A stretch of DNA of 64,000 nucleotides from Balaenoptera acutorostrata (GCF_949987535.1 NC_080079.1:49029000-49092999), one strand, 5' to 3'; numbered from the stretch's first letter, positions 47,700 through 59,083 are shown. Notes: generated by a model from the sequence alone, not told the origin. Numbers and translations: made by a program.

Positions 47700-48633
47700 C
47701 TGTGGGGACAGACAAGGCCAGCTCCCTGGACGTCTTGGACGGAGCATCCAGGTTTGCTCATGGTGCTCCCCACAGGGATACAGAGGCAATGGAAATCGCA
47801 GTGCTGGGCAAGACCCAAAAGGTCTCCACCAGTTCAGCACCAAAAGACACAGGGAGTGGATAAAAATCACCATGTTTGCAAGCCTCAGCCCTTGATCTAA
47901 GGACGTGCAATTAGAATAAAGAGAAACCTGTGAAGAGCCACAGCATCTGCTCACCGGAAGGCTGCTTTCCGTGGCCAGACCCCCCAAAAGTCATGAGCTT
48001 AGGGCACCAGCAGGGCAGGAGCACCCCCGAAATGAGAGATTTGATATTTCAGAATGGCAACAATACAGACATCATGGGAAATAATTGGTCTTTATTAGAC
48101 TTCTTCATGCTTATTTCAAGAGTGAGTATTGTTTTTGTTTCTAATCCTCCCAGGGACTCTGGAAGGCAGGGTAGAGCTATCCCACCCAAGGGGCAAATTC
48201 GCTGGGTATGGATCCATCAGCTTCTACCAGTCATTGGTAGAGGGCTGGTCCTGGAGTTGTTGATCTTTGGGCACTTCCAACCCCCAAGCATATAGGCAGA
48301 GCCGGTCACAGCCATCCCAGAAAGCCCTCCAGCACAGGATGTAGATTCTGACAGGTGGCTGTTAGACCAGCCATTTGGTGGTACATGCCACCCAATGGAC
48401 TTGGTAAAACTATTATTGCGATCACCCATGGGTTTCCTAAAGAAGTAGCTCCAAACCCGGCTGCACGTTGATTTACTTTTGCAATAAAAGTCTCTCTGGC
48501 CATGCTCTATGGAGATTTGTATTTCAGAAGACATTCTGAGAAGCCCCAATATCTGTCTTTCTCCAAAGCACTGCAAATGATTGTGAGGACCTTGGCTTCC
48601 ACTGTTTCTTCCCCACCAAGCACAGCCACTTAC
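47700..48633 (-). other. WDFY4 intron (0.93 kb)
   Basis: Single-copy-looking intron. Frames on either strand in this stretch lack family resemblance. I see nothing else. Confidence 0.55.
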
Positions 48634-48823
48634 CGAAGTAACACTTTGAGTAGCAGAGGGTAGCCCTCCCCATTCTCAAACTCCAGGAACAGAGCAGAGG
48701 AGACGGGGTAGGAGTCCTTCACAAAGCCCAAGACGAGGCTCACTGCCTCGCTCACCTCGGGAGCAGGGAGAGTGTCTGCAAGCCTGGAGAGGTTCTGGAG
48801 GGAGATCTTGATGCAATCCATGG
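48634..48823 (-). CDS. WDFY4: WDFY4 exon e
   Basis: 190 nt. The acceptor is TTTCCTTCCTGCAG and the donor is GTAAGTGGC. After completing the split Ala codon it reads AMDCIKISLQNLSRLADTLP, then PAPEVSEAVSLVLGFVKDSY and PVSSALFLEFENGEGYPLLLKVLL, ending with two bases of an Arg codon. The segment FLEFENGEGYPLLLKVLL is shared in style with WDFY3 (the same position after the helical repeats). Its acceptor lies only about 90-430 bp from the LINE-1 insertion upstream in the gene direction, so branch point and pyrimidine tract remain undisturbed. Confidence 0.93.
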
Positions 48824-48915
48824 CTGCAGGAAGGAAACACACCCCTGCTGAATTCAAAGGCAATAGCTTTTCTTCAGTGGTCATTCCCTCCCCACCTGCC
48901 TTTAAACTGTATATC

Positions 48916-48927
48916 AAGATGTGAATG
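48916..48927 (+). repeat. Candidate 5' target-site duplication of the intact L1
   Basis: AAGATGTGAATG is repeated at 54596-54607, immediately after the terminal A-run of the L1. If real, the inserted unit runs from 48928 and includes about 320 bp that is not L1. Confidence 0.5.
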
Positions 48928-49276
48928 GAGTAGTAGTAGGTGTGGGGAAAGAAGCAGGAGGGAGGTATAAGCCAGGACTCAGCCGTGAGGCAAAGAGTGC
49001 CCTCAGACTCTAGACGCTGACAAAAGCAAGGAAATCGCTGTTTCCTCAGAGTCTCCAGAAGGAATCAGCTCTGCTGCCGCCGTGGCTTTAACACCCCAAG
49101 ACTGATTTTGGATTTCTAACCTCCAACTGTAAGGTGGGAATAAAAAGCAAGCAGTTCCTGGCCCATGATAACTCTAGTTAAGGGTGTCTGACTGATGGCA
49201 TGTTGGCACCAGCATTGAAGGAAGTGATGGGCTTCAGGTCCAGAATACAACACAGAGTTACAGAAAGACAGAGAAG

Positions 49277-50182
49277 ATGAAAAGGCAGAGGGCTATGTAC
49301 CAGATGAAGGAACAAGAAAAAACCCCAGAAAAACAACTAAATGAAGTGGAGATAGGCAACCTTCCAGAAAAAGAATTCAGAATAATGATAGTGAAGATGA
49401 TCCAGGACCTCGGAATAAGAATGGAGGCAAAGATTGAGAAGATGCAAGAAATGATTAACAAAGACCTAGAAGAATTAAAGAACAAACAAACAGAGATGAC
49501 CAATACAATAACTGAAATGAAAACTACACTAGAAGGAATCAATAGCAGAATAACTGAGGCAGAAGAACGGATAAGTGACCTGGAAGACACAATGGTGGAA
49601 TTCACTGCTGCAGAACAGACTAAAGAAAAAAGAATGAAAAGAAATGAAGACAGCCTAAGAGACCTCTGGGACAACATTAAACGCAACAACATTCGCATTA
49701 TAGGGGTCCCAGAAGGAGAAGAGAGAGAGAAAGGACCAGAGAAAATATTTGAAGAGATTATAGTCGAAAACTTCCCTAACATGGGAAAGGAAATAGCCAC
49801 CCAAGTCCAGGAAGCGCAGAGAGTCCCATACAGAATAAACCCAAGGAGAAACACGCCGAGACACATAGTAATCAAAGTGGCAAAAATTAAAGACAAAGAA
49901 AAATTACTGAAAGCAGCAAGGGAAAAACGACAAATAACATACAAGGGAACTCCCATAAGGTTAACAGCTGATTTCTCAGCAGAAACTCTGCAAGCCAGAA
50001 GGGAGTGGCATGATATACTTAAAGTGATGAAAGGGAAGAACCTACAACCAAGATTACTCTACCCGGCAAGGATCTCATTCAGATTCGATGGAGAAATCAA
50101 AAGCTTTACAGACAAGCAAAAGCTAAGAGAATTCAGCACCACCAAACCAGCTCTACAACAAATGCTAAAGGAACTTCTCTAA
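49277..50182 (+). CDS. LINE-1 ORF1 protein (nucleic-acid chaperone), intact
   Basis: 301 codons. ORF1p is the trimeric RNA-binding chaperone that coats L1 RNA in the ribonucleoprotein. The start at 49277 ([20 protein letters not shown]) is the usual artiodactyl/cetacean L1 start. Residues about 30-140 form a long heptad-rich coiled coil ([37 protein letters not shown]). Next comes the RRM-like region ([20 protein letters not shown]) and the C-terminal domain ([40 protein letters not shown]) up to the LLKEL end. Length is close to the 300-340 residues usual for mammalian ORF1p. No stop or frameshift is present. A 58-bp spacer with stop codons separates it from ORF2. Confidence 0.95.
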   Translation: MKRQRAMYQMKEQEKTPEKQLNEVEIGNLPEKEFRIMIVKMIQDLGIRMEAKIEKMQEMINKDLEELKNKQTEMTNTITEMKTTLEGINSRITEAEERISDLEDTMVEFTAAEQTKEKRMKRNEDSLRDLWDNIKRNNIRIIGVPEGEEREKGPEKIFEEIIVENFPNMGKEIATQVQEAQRVPYRINPRRNTPRHIVIKVAKIKDKEKLLKAAREKRQITYKGTPIRLTADFSAETLQARREWHDILKVMKGKNLQPRLLYPARISFRFDGEIKSFTDKQKLREFSTTKPALQQMLKELL

Positions 50183-50240
50183 GTGGGAAACACAAGAGAA
50201 GAAAAGGACCTACAAAAACAAACCCAAAACAATTAAGAAA

Positions 50241-53200
50241 ATGGTCATAGGAACATACATATCGATAATTACCTTAAATGTGAATGGATTAAATGCCCCA
50301 ACCAAAAGACATAGACTGGCTGAATGGATACAAAAACAAGACCCATATATATGCTGTCTACAAGAGACCCACTTCAGACCTAGGGACACATACAGACTGA
50401 AAGTGAGGGGATGGAAAAAGATATTCCATGCAAATGGAAATCAAAAGAAAGCTGGAGTAGCTATACTCATATCAGATAAAATAGACTTTAAAATAAAGAA
50501 TGTTACAAGAGACAAGGAAGGACACTACATAATGATCCAGGGATCAATCCAAGAAGAAGATATAACAATTATAAATATATATGCACCCAACATAGGAGCA
50601 CCTCAATACATAAGGCAACTGCTAACAGCTATAAAAGAGGAAATCGACAGTAACACAATAATAGTGGGGGACTTTAACACCTCACTTACACCAATGGACA
50701 GATCATCCAAAATGAAAATAAATAAGGAAACAGAAGCTTTAAATGACACAATAGACCAGATAGATTTAATTGATATATATAGGACATTCCATCCAAAAAT
50801 GGCAGATTACACGTTCTTCTCAAGTGCGCACGGAACATTCTCCAGGATAGATCACATCTTGGGTCACAAATCAAGCCTCAGTAAATTTAAGAAAATTGAA
50901 ATCATATCAAGCATCTTTTCTGACCACAACGCTATGAGATTAGAAATGAATTACAGGGAAAAAAACGTAAAAAAGACAAACACATGGAGGCTAAACAATA
51001 CGTTACTAAATAACCAAGAGATCACTGAAGAAATCAAACAGGAAATCAAAAAATACCTAGAGACAAATGACAATGAAAACACGACGACCCAAAACCTATG
51101 GGATGCAGCAAAAGCGGTTCTAAGAGGGAAGTTTATAGCTATACAAGCCTACCTAAAGAAACAAGAAAAATCTCAAGTAAACAATCTAACCTTACACCTA
51201 AAGAAACTAGAGAAAGAAGAACAAACAAAACCCAAAGTTAGCAGAAGGAAAGAAATCATAAAGATCAGAGCAGAAATAAATGAAATAGAAACAAAGAAAA
51301 CAATAGCAAAGATCAATAAAACTAAAAGTTGGTTCTTTGAGAAGATAAACAAAATTGATAAGCCATTAGCCAGACTCATCAAGAAAAAGAGGGAGAGGAC
51401 TCAAATCAATAAAATCAGAAACGAAAAAGGAGAAGTTACAACAGACACCGCAGAAATACAAAACATCCTAAGAGACTACTACAAGCAACTTTATGCCAAT
51501 AAAATGGACAACCTGGAAGAAATGGACAAATTCTTAGAAAGGTATAACCTTCCAAGACTGAATCAGGAAGAAACAGAAAATATGAACAGACCAATCACAA
51601 GTAATGAAATTGAAACTGTGATTAAAAATCTTCCAACAAACAAAAGTCCAGGACCAGATGGCTTCACAGGTGAATTCTATCAAACATTTAGAGAAGAGCT
51701 AACACCCATCCTTCTCAAACTCTTCCAAAAAATTGCAGAAGAAGGAACACTCCCAAACTCATTCTATGAGGCCACCATCACCCTGATACCAAAACCAGAC
51801 AAAGACACTACAAAAAAAGAAAATTACAGACCAATATCACTGATGAATATAGATGCAAAAATCCTCAACAAAATACTAGCAAACAGAATCCAACAACACA
51901 TTAAAAGGATCATACACCACGATCAAGTGGGATTTATCCCAGGGATGCAAGGATTCTTCAATATATGCAAATCAATCAATGTGATACACCATATTAACAA
52001 ATTGAAGAATAAAAACCATATGATCATCTCAATAGATGCAGAAAAAGCTTTTGACAAAATTCAACACCCATTTCTGATAAAAACTCTCCAGAAAGTGGGC
52101 ATAGAGGGAACCTACCTCAACATAATAAAGGCCATATATGACAAACCCACAGCAAACATCATTCTCAATGGTGAAAAACTGAAAGCATTTCCTCTAAGAT
52201 CAGGAACGAGACAAGGATGTCCACTCTCACCACTATTATTCAACATAGTTCTGGAAGTCCTAGCCACGGCAATCAGAGAAGAAAAAGAAATAAAAGGAAT
52301 ACAAATTGGAAAAGAAGAAGTAAAACTGTCACTGTTTGCGGATGACATGATACTATACATAGAGAATCCTAAAACTGCCACCAGAAAACTGCTAGAGCTA
52401 ATTAATGAATATGGTAAAGTTGCAGGTTACAAAATTAATGCACAGAAATCTCTTGCATTCCTATACACTAATGATGAAAAATCTGAAAGAGAAATTATGG
52501 AAACACTCCCATTTACCATTGCAACAAAAAGAATAAAATACCTAGGAATAAACCTACCTAGGGAGACAAAAGACCTGTATGCAGAAAACTATAAGACACT
52601 GATGAAAGAAATTAAAGATGATACAAATAGATGGAGAGATATACCATGTTCTTGGATTGGAAGAATCAACATTGTGAAAATGAGTATACTGCCCAAAGCA
52701 ATCTACAGATTCAATGCAATCCCTATCAAATTACCAATGGCATTTTTTACGGAGCTAGAACAAGTCATCTTAAAATTTGTATGGAGACACAAAAGACCCC
52801 GAATAGCCAAAGCAGTCTTGAGGCAAAAAAATGGAGCTGGAGGAATCAGACTTCCTGACTTCAGACTATACTACAAAGCTACAGTAATCAAGACAATATG
52901 GTACTGGCACAAAAACAGAAACATAGATCAATGGAACAAGATAGAAAGCCCAGAGATTAACCCACGCACCTATGGTCAACTAATCTATGACAAAGGAGGC
53001 AAAGATATACAATGGAGAAAAGACAGTCTCTTCAATAAGTGGTGCTGGGAAAACTGGACAGCTACATGTAAAAGAATGAAATTAGAATACTCCCTAACAC
53101 CATACACAAAAATAAACTCAAAATGGATTAGAGACCTAAATAGAAGACTGGACACTATAAAACTCTTAGAGGAAAACATAGGAAGAACACTCTTTGATCA

Positions 53201-54053
53201 CAGCAAGATCTTTTTTGATCCACCTCCTAGAGTAATGGAAATAAAAACAAAAATAAACAAGTGGGACCTAATGAAACTTCAAAGCTTTTGCACAGCAAAG
53301 GAAACCATAAACAAGACAAAAAGACAACCCTCAGAATGGGAGAAAATATTTGCAAATGAATCAACGGACAAAGGATTAATCTCCAAAATATATAAACAGC
53401 TCATTCAGCTCAATATCAAAGAAACAAACACCCCAATCCAAAAATGGGCAGAAGACCTAAATAGACATTTCTCCAAAGAAGACATACAGACGGCCACGAA
53501 GCACATGAAAAGATGCTCAACATCACTAATAATTAGAGAAATGCAAATCAAAACTACAATGAGGTATCACCTCACTCCTGTTAGAATGGGCATCATCAGA
53601 AAATCTACAAACAACAAATGCTGGAGAGGGTGTGGAGAAAAGGGAACCCTCTTGCACTGTTGGTGGGAATGTAAATTGATACAGCCACTATGGAGAACAA
53701 TATGGAGGTTCCGTAAAAAACTAAAAATAGAATTACCATATGACCCAGCAATCCCACTACTGGGCATATACCCAGAGAAAACCGTAATTCAAAAGGACAC
53801 ATGCACCCGAATGTTCATTGCAGCACTATTTACAATAGCCAGGTCATGGAAGCCACCTAAATGCCCATCAACAGACGAATGGATAAAGAAGTTGTGGTAC
53901 ATATATACAATGGAATATTACTCAGCCATAAAAAGGAACGAAATTGAGTCATTTGTTGAGACGTGGATGGATCTAGAGACTGTCATACAGAGTGAAGTAA
54001 GTCAGAAAGAGAAAAACAAATATCGTATATTAATGCATGTATGTGGAACCTAG
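50241..54053 (+). CDS. LINE-1 ORF2 protein (endonuclease and reverse transcriptase), intact
   Basis: 1270 codons, near the 1275 of human L1. The N-terminal APE-type endonuclease has N13/N15, E42 (LQETHF), D144 (GDFN), RIDHILGHK and D228/H229 (SDH). The reverse transcriptase has the FADD box at residues 699-702, preceded by [15 protein letters not shown] and [15 protein letters not shown]. The C-terminal Cys-rich motif [18 protein letters not shown] spans about 1127-1144. Every catalytic residue I can locate is present. It performs target-primed reverse transcription of L1 and of SINE RNA. The frame is unbroken, and the start ATG lies 58 bp after the ORF1 stop. Confidence 0.96.
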   Translation: MVIGTYISIITLNVNGLNAPTKRHRLAEWIQKQDPYICCLQETHFRPRDTYRLKVRGWKKIFHANGNQKKAGVAILISDKIDFKIKNVTRDKEGHYIMIQGSIQEEDITIINIYAPNIGAPQYIRQLLTAIKEEIDSNTIIVGDFNTSLTPMDRSSKMKINKETEALNDTIDQIDLIDIYRTFHPKMADYTFFSSAHGTFSRIDHILGHKSSLSKFKKIEIISSIFSDHNAMRLEMNYREKNVKKTNTWRLNNTLLNNQEITEEIKQEIKKYLETNDNENTTTQNLWDAAKAVLRGKFIAIQAYLKKQEKSQVNNLTLHLKKLEKEEQTKPKVSRRKEIIKIRAEINEIETKKTIAKINKTKSWFFEKINKIDKPLARLIKKKRERTQINKIRNEKGEVTTDTAEIQNILRDYYKQLYANKMDNLEEMDKFLERYNLPRLNQEETENMNRPITSNEIETVIKNLPTNKSPGPDGFTGEFYQTFREELTPILLKLFQKIAEEGTLPNSFYEATITLIPKPDKDTTKKENYRPISLMNIDAKILNKILANRIQQHIKRIIHHDQVGFIPGMQGFFNICKSINVIHHINKLKNKNHMIISIDAEKAFDKIQHPFLIKTLQKVGIEGTYLNIIKAIYDKPTANIILNGEKLKAFPLRSGTRQGCPLSPLLFNIVLEVLATAIREEKEIKGIQIGKEEVKLSLFADDMILYIENPKTATRKLLELINEYGKVAGYKINAQKSLAFLYTNDEKSEREIMETLPFTIATKRIKYLGINLPRETKDLYAENYKTLMKEIKDDTNRWRDIPCSWIGRINIVKMSILPKAIYRFNAIPIKLPMAFFTELEQVILKFVWRHKRPRIAKAVLRQKNGAGGIRLPDFRLYYKATVIKTIWYWHKNRNIDQWNKIESPEINPRTYGQLIYDKGGKDIQWRKDSLFNKWCWENWTATCKRMKLEYSLTPYTKINSKWIRDLNRRLDTIKLLEENIGRTLFDHSKIFFDPPPRVMEIKTKINKWDLMKLQSFCTAKETINKTKRQPSEWEKIFANESTDKGLISKIYKQLIQLNIKETNTPIQKWAEDLNRHFSKEDIQTATKHMKRCSTSLIIREMQIKTTMRYHLTPVRMGIIRKSTNNKCWRGCGEKGTLLHCWWECKLIQPLWRTIWRFRKKLKIELPYDPAIPLLGIYPEKTVIQKDTCTRMFIAALFTIARSWKPPKCPSTDEWIKKLWYIYTMEYYSAIKRNEIESFVETWMDLETVIQSEVSQKEKNKYRILMHVCGT

Positions 54054-54300
54054 AAAAATGGTACAGATGAGCCAGTTTGCAGGGCAGAAGTTGAGACACA
54101 GATGTAGAGAATGGACATATGGACACCAAGGGGGGAAAACTGCGGTGAGGTGGGGATGGTGGTGTGCTGAATTGGGTGATTGGGATTGACATGTATACAC
54201 TGATGTGTATAAAACTGATGCCTAATAAGAACCTGCAGTATAAAAAAACAAACAAAACAACTAATACTAAACTTTCATTGGGTTATTTGTATGGAAATAT

Positions 54301-54588
54301 GTTAATATAAATGTTTCAGACATTACATGAAATTTCTAAAAATCTTATATTTGTATTTGTATGGAAATATGTATGGAAATATGTTAATATAAATGTTTCA
54401 GACATTACATGAAATTTCTAAAAATCTTATATTTGTATTTGTATGGAAATATGTATGGAAATATGTTAATATAAATGTTTCAGACATTACATGAAATTTC
54501 TAAAAATCTTATATTTGTATTTGTATGGAAATATGTATGGAAATATGTTAATATAAATGTTACAGACATTACAGGAAACTTCTAAAAA
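54301..54588 (+). repeat. 82-bp tandem array at the L1 3' end (about 3.5 copies)
   Basis: The phrase GTTAATATAAATGTTT recurs at 54301, 54383, 54465 and (as GTTAATATAAATGTTA) 54547, an exact period of 82 bp. The first three units are near identical, and the last is shorter and diverged before an A14 run. The array is AT-rich. It follows a first A-rich tract near 54242-54261. Confidence 0.9.
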
Positions 54589-54595
54589 AAAAAAA

Positions 54596-54607
54596 AAGAT
54601 GTGAATG
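54596..54607 (+). repeat. Candidate 3' target-site duplication of the intact L1
   Basis: AAGATGTGAATG directly follows the terminal A-run and matches 48916-48927 exactly. The first bases overlap the A-tail, so the independent match is about 10 bases. Confidence 0.5.
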
Positions 54608-56149
54608 AGAATTCATTCAAACCACTTTTCCGCTGGCTCTTGGATCAAGAAGAAGCCTCCTCCATGAGAAGTGTCATCCTGAGAGCCACACTCGAGGGCT
54701 CAGATGGAGAGCAAGTGAAACAGGAAGTGGAAGGGAGCCTCTAAGCCCTCTGCTCTTAATTCGCAGCACACAGGACAGTCCAGGCCCATCAAATAACAAG
54801 ATGCAAGACACAAGACCTGAGTGTCGCAGAAGACCTTAAGGAAGCAATGCTGAGCAGAAATTAGCTTGATGAAAAGTGTAAGGAAGGATATATGAACACG
54901 TGGGAATATGAAGGGCAAAAAGATGGTGTGTATCAGCTACTAAAGAATCCAGGGGGTTGGAGCCGGGAAGTGTGGTCCACAAGGGAGGGGGAGGAAGACA
55001 GGCCCCACTGGTATGTGGCCTGCTGTGGAACACACTGGTTACCCTAGAGCTGTGAGAAGCCAGGGAAAGAATGGAGTCAGCAGAGAGATGTCACTGGGTT
55101 TGCATTTGGGTGGATCACTGTTTTTAGGGCTCTTTCATTGGGGGAAGCCTCTTCTGAGTGCCAGGAAAGCCACACCAGTGGATCAGGAAAAGTGTCTACC
55201 AGAATTTGAGATAAGGCATGCCCAGTCCCTCACCTGCGAGGCCAAGGACAAGTTCCAAACTCTGCATGCCAGGCAGGGCAGCACTGAGAGCTGTGGTCTT
55301 GGCAGGTAAACACCAGGCTAGTCCTTACTTCCTGACCTTCTCCTCAGCCTATACGCCCATGGAAACTACTCATTCCCCTGTGGCACAGTGCTTTTGTGGC
55401 CAGCTCCTCACTGCGGTGGCATTTTTCTTTTCCAGCTGAGAATAATGACCGCAGTGAGAGACCACCGCCACCAAGGCAGGCAGCCTTTTCTCAGCGGTCT
55501 CTGACTCCAGTCTGTGAGGGGTGCCTGGGCTGCTGAGCACCTCAGGCCCAGCTCAGCCCTACACCATTACCACTGGGCCCTGGCTTCACTGGGAAATTCC
55601 AATCTTGAAACTGGAGATGAAGTTTCGTCCCAGGGCTCAATTACAGTAAGAGGGTGGGCTTGTACTTTCCCAGCTCTCACCAGCTGACACTGTCTATTAC
55701 AGGAGGCCCCAGAAAGAAGACAGGTCACAGGACAAGTGTTTGTGGACAAGCAGGTCACATTGGCAGGCTCAGACCCCCACCTCTCCCAAAAGTACCCCAC
55801 ACCTTAGAGTTAACCCAAGGGATAGACGGTTGTGCTTCTAAGAGGCATTTCAGCTGGTGGAGCTGAAAAATGGTGCACGGTGGGTGGAGAGGTCAGCTGA
55901 AGACTTTCGTCAAAACCTTCCCCTAGGAGTTAGCCTTGCAGAGCTTCCCTTCCCACCCCATGATGGGCCAGCACCTGAAAAAAAGGCTAATACATTTTCC
56001 CAGGATTCCGCAAGCCACAGTAGTGTCCGTGCTTCCCAGCATTACCTGGGTCCTCAGGAGACAGATGATGCTAAGGGAGGCCCCTGGGACTGCTAAAGGA
56101 ATTGATTCCCTCAGGGTATTGCCTTTGATCCCACCCAAGTAATGATGCT

Positions 56150-56405
56150 GTGATGCTGACACCTGTGGGGCAGCCACTGGGTGCCAGGCACTATCTAAGC
56201 ACTTCACATATGTCAACTCATCGAAGCATCACAGCAATCCATTGAGATCAATGGGATTATTATCTCCATTTTACAGATGAAAAAACTGAAGCACCCAGGC
56301 AGTAAAGTGCCCAAGGTCACTCAGCTAGGAGGACAGAGCTGGAGCGCACACCCCAGGCCGTCTGGTTCCAGAATCTAAGTCCTTAACCCTTACACATGCT
56401 GCCCA
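56150..56405 (-). mobile_element. MIR SINE, nearly full length
   Basis: GTGCCAGGCACTATCTAAGC, ATTATCTCCATTTTACAGAT, AAGTGCCCAAGGTCACTCAG and TTAACCCTTACACATGCTGCC are MIR reverse complement over its whole length. Confidence 0.9.
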
Positions 56406-56414
56406 GAGCAGAAC

Positions 56415-56640
56415 CTAAGGCACTGGAATCAGGCATCTCCAGGTTTAATATTTGATTCTCTTCTTCACTAGCTGGGGAGCCTTGGCAAATTCTTCTATCA
56501 CTCAATCTGTTTCCTCTGCTGGAAAATGGCATTAATTATCAATATGTATCTCAAAGAAGCAAATGAGGTAACATACAAATGAGCCCAGCACAGTGTCTGT
56601 TCAACAGCATGTCTGTAGTAAATGAGTTCCCCTTTCCCTC
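56415..56640 (+). mobile_element. MIR SINE fragment
   Basis: TTCACTAGCTGGGGAGCCTT, AATCTGTTTCCTCTGCTGG and CCCAGCACAGTGTCTGTTC match MIR in plus orientation, tail to tail with the MIR on its left. Confidence 0.75.
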
Positions 56641-56860
56641 TCTCCTCCAGTAGAGCATCAAAATGAACAATATAGACACTTTCATGAATGGACCCAAGCA
56701 ATGTAGGGTCACCTACTAGGCATAGTTGGGCATCGGTGAAAATCCTGTTTGTTCATCTCTATTTTGGTCCCTGGAATCTATACTGATGCTGCAAGGGCAT
56801 CCCAAGGTCTTATTCTAGAAAGTGTGCCCACAGCCCAGCCCTGGTCTCCCAGGGTCATAC

Positions 56861-57050
56861 CCTGCAGGTATTGGATGATGCTAAGGTTTTGGGCCTTGGA
56901 GATTGCCTTCAGCACACAGAAGGTGGGCTCCTTCCAAAAGGAGCAGCTGTGCTCCCGAAGACACATCGTGGCAATCACGAGAGACTGGAGCTCGTTTCCA
57001 GAGAGAAGTCCCTCCAGGCCCTGAGCCTCACCGCAAATGTTGAGCAACAT
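56861..57050 (-). CDS. WDFY4: WDFY4 exon d
   Basis: 190 nt. The acceptor is GGCTTTTTTTTCCAG and the donor is GTATGACCC. It begins with ATG in frame (MLLNICGEAQGLEGLLSGNE), but this is an internal methionine, because the preceding exon joins in phase 0. It continues with LQSLVIATMCLREHSCSFWK, EPTFCVLKAISKAQ and NLSIIQYLQ, and ends with one base of a split Ala codon. The pattern of short hydrophobic helices with Cys and Gly turns is typical of armadillo/HEAT-like repeats. It lies just 5' of the 8 kb intron that holds the intact LINE-1. Confidence 0.9.
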
Positions 57051-58686
57051 CTGGAAAAAAAAGCCAAAGAGACTCTGGTTAGGAAGCCTCCTTCCTGTGA
57101 TGAATTTGTTCCCTAATTTTCCATGTCTCAGCGGGAAGGATGGGGTTATATGTGGTCACCCTCTGCCCCAGACCAGGGAGGTTCAATGCCATTTCCTCAG
57201 AAGGGCCTCCATTTATACTCAACTATAAGTCAGGTCCCCTTGTCCTTATTTCCCAGCACATCTCTCACTTTTCCATCAGAGCACTTAAAAAATTGGACAC
57301 TGATCATTTATTCGCGCGATTGCTCTCCCCGTTTAACTTCTCTATCTCTCTGGCATCTCTGTGAGAGACCGTGGGTCCGGCACAGTGACGAACCCAAGAG
57401 GAGTTCTCTACATTTTGTGGAATGAAATAAGGAAACCCTGAGGAACTCTGACATGGTATCACTGTGGCTCACATTCTGTCCATACATGGAGAGGACCAGG
57501 AAGACAGGGCTGCACTAATTCCCTGCAGAGCACATAGAAGCCACACAGTAAAGACTTAAGTACCCAGTACTGTGTCCTGGTCACCACTTAAAATATGATT
57601 TATGTGTAGGCAAATGACACCTAAATTTCTAACAAATGCAGCTTATGGACTACCCACCATAAGTGGGATCTGCCAGAACTCATGAGATACCCTCTGGTAA
57701 AGATGATTCTGGCTTGAGAATTGGTCTAAAATGGATGGAGATGTGGACGTGCATGTTCAATGGACAGCTGCCCTGGCAATTCCCAAATGGTCCTAAGTAC
57801 CTGCTCTGTGCGAGACCCTGGCCAAGGCACAAAGGTGAGTAAGATACACAGCCCCCCCACCAGAGAGGCAGGAGGAGTTTCCTGGAGAATGCAGCATCCC
57901 AAAAGCTGAGAAAGCAGAACTTGTCAGTAAGGGGGCAGGGGAGAGAAGTGAGAAGTTATGTTAAAAGTCGCTGCTGGTCAGAGAGGATAGGAAAGATGGG
58001 TAATGACATGAGGACATAGCATGTGATGCTTAGCGGCCTGAGATGGCCTCTGAGAGGAGAGACGGAGGTGACCGCACAGAGTGGTGAAACGCCTTTCTGT
58101 GAGCAGACTCAGGAGCCAGATTCCCAGGGTTCCAATCCCAGCCCCGACCCACCACCTCTGTGACCCTGGACTCAGGTTTACTCACCGTACCTTAGATCAC
58201 CAAACCACACGCATCCTGTGGTGGAAGAGAGGGCTCGGGGAGGTGACAGATGTGAGGTTATGGCATAAGGGTGGATACATAGCAAGTACTTAGAAAGTGT
58301 TGGCTACAGTTATGCAAGTGGGGCTTAGCATGTTTGTTCTCAGAGGTGCAGGGGCCAGAGACAGGAGGTTCCAGGTGTCCGGGAGGGTCGGCAGGACCTT
58401 AGAACACAGACTGGAGGACAAGGAGCTGGTGTGGCCAAGTGGAGGAGGAGGAGCACACCATTCTGGGAGAGAACAAGGGCAATACAAGGATACAATGAGA
58501 TGGAGAGAAACTCCATCTTCCAAATGCGTGGGGTTCCCTGGCATTTGCAGAGCCTGGGGGAAAGGGGTGAGCTGGGCCCTCCAGGAGAATAGAGGAGCTT
58601 CAAAACTAGGGAGAGAGAGATGAAAGGAGGTTGGAGAAGCAGAGCTCGGTCTCGGCCCAGGGGAGTCCAGCCCTCCTCCCACTCAC
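57051..58686 (-). other. WDFY4 intron (1.6 kb)
   Basis: Contains a MIR fragment near 58.08-58.31 kb. The rest is unremarkable, with no exon recognised. Confidence 0.55.
58080..58310 (+). mobile_element. MIR SINE fragment
   Basis: AGGAGCCAGATTCCCAGGGT, CCACCTCTGTGACCCTGG and TAGCAAGTACTTAGAAAGTG are MIR-like in order. Confidence 0.7.
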
Positions 58687-58821
58687 CTGCACAAACATCC
58701 TCTGAACTTGAACTTCACTCTCAAAAAGCTCATCCTTTTCCAGAGGAAAGACAAAGAAGAGGTAAAGACACTGGAGGAGCAGGGCTGGGAGCCCAGATTC
58801 AGCAACTCTGCCCAGCGTCTC
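58687..58821 (-). CDS. WDFY4: WDFY4 exon c
   Basis: 135 nt, exactly 45 codons, phase 0 at both ends. The acceptor is CCCTTGCAG and the donor is GTGAGTGG. It encodes ETLGRVAESGLPALLLQCLY, then a phenylalanine-rich helix (LFFVFPLEKDELFESEVQVQ) and RMFVQ. The hydrophobic run is a buried armadillo-type helix rather than a convincing membrane segment, because acidic residues follow at once. A symmetric, phase 0/0 exon such as this could be skipped without breaking the frame. Confidence 0.85.
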
Positions 58822-59083
58822 CTGCAAGGGAAGAGCAGACGTGACCCAGGGCCGCAGGGCCAGGCAGAGCACGGCTCCAGACCCAGACCAGAGAGGTCAG
58901 CCAGTGCGGCTGTTTTAGCCACAAATGTGGGTAAGTCACTTCCTTTCTCTGGGCGACGCATTCTCAATTAAGAATGGAGGCAATCATAGGGCCCACTGGG
59001 ATGGCTGTGAAGATTAGGTTTATATAAAGTGTGTATTATGTGCTCGATAAACATTATATCTTTTACACGATAAATAGATGACA

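Larger units (their letters stand above)
49251..54595 (+). mobile_element. LINE-1 with intact ORF1 and ORF2, lacking the 5'UTR
   Basis: A 5.3 kb L1. Homology to the other young L1 in the window (its ORF1 region near 21.7 kb) begins only about 25 bases before the ORF1 start codon, so nearly the entire promoter-bearing 5'UTR is absent. ORF1 (301 codons) and ORF2 (1270 codons) are both uninterrupted, meaning a recent insertion. The 3'UTR ends in a first A-rich tract (about 54242-54261), a segment with an 82-bp tandem array, and a second A-run (54584-54597). A candidate target duplication is AAGATGTGAATG at 48916-48927 and 54596-54607. The element is antisense to WDFY4. Without its promoter it is unlikely to express itself, unless driven from outside. 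Confidence 0.95.
48824..56860 (-). other. WDFY4 intron (8 kb) containing an ORF-intact LINE-1
   Basis: Most of the intron is the LINE-1 at 49.25-54.6 kb, on the plus strand. Two MIR fragments lie at 56.15-56.64 kb. The stretch 54.62-56.1 kb is GC-moderate DNA with no recognised repeat and no exon. The short piece 48.93-49.25 kb contains a MaLR-like 3' end fragment near 49.06-49.14 kb. Confidence 0.8.

Noticed and set aside
49258..49956. 232-codon minus-strand frame
   Set aside because: Mirror frame of L1 ORF1 (a coiled coil read backwards gives Ser/Phe/Leu/Ile-rich sequence). The same occurs at 21738-22325 for the second ORF1.
56861..57050. ATG at the start of exon d as a WDFY4 start codon
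   Set aside because: The acceptor AG directly precedes it, and the upstream exons join in phase 0, so it is an internal methionine.
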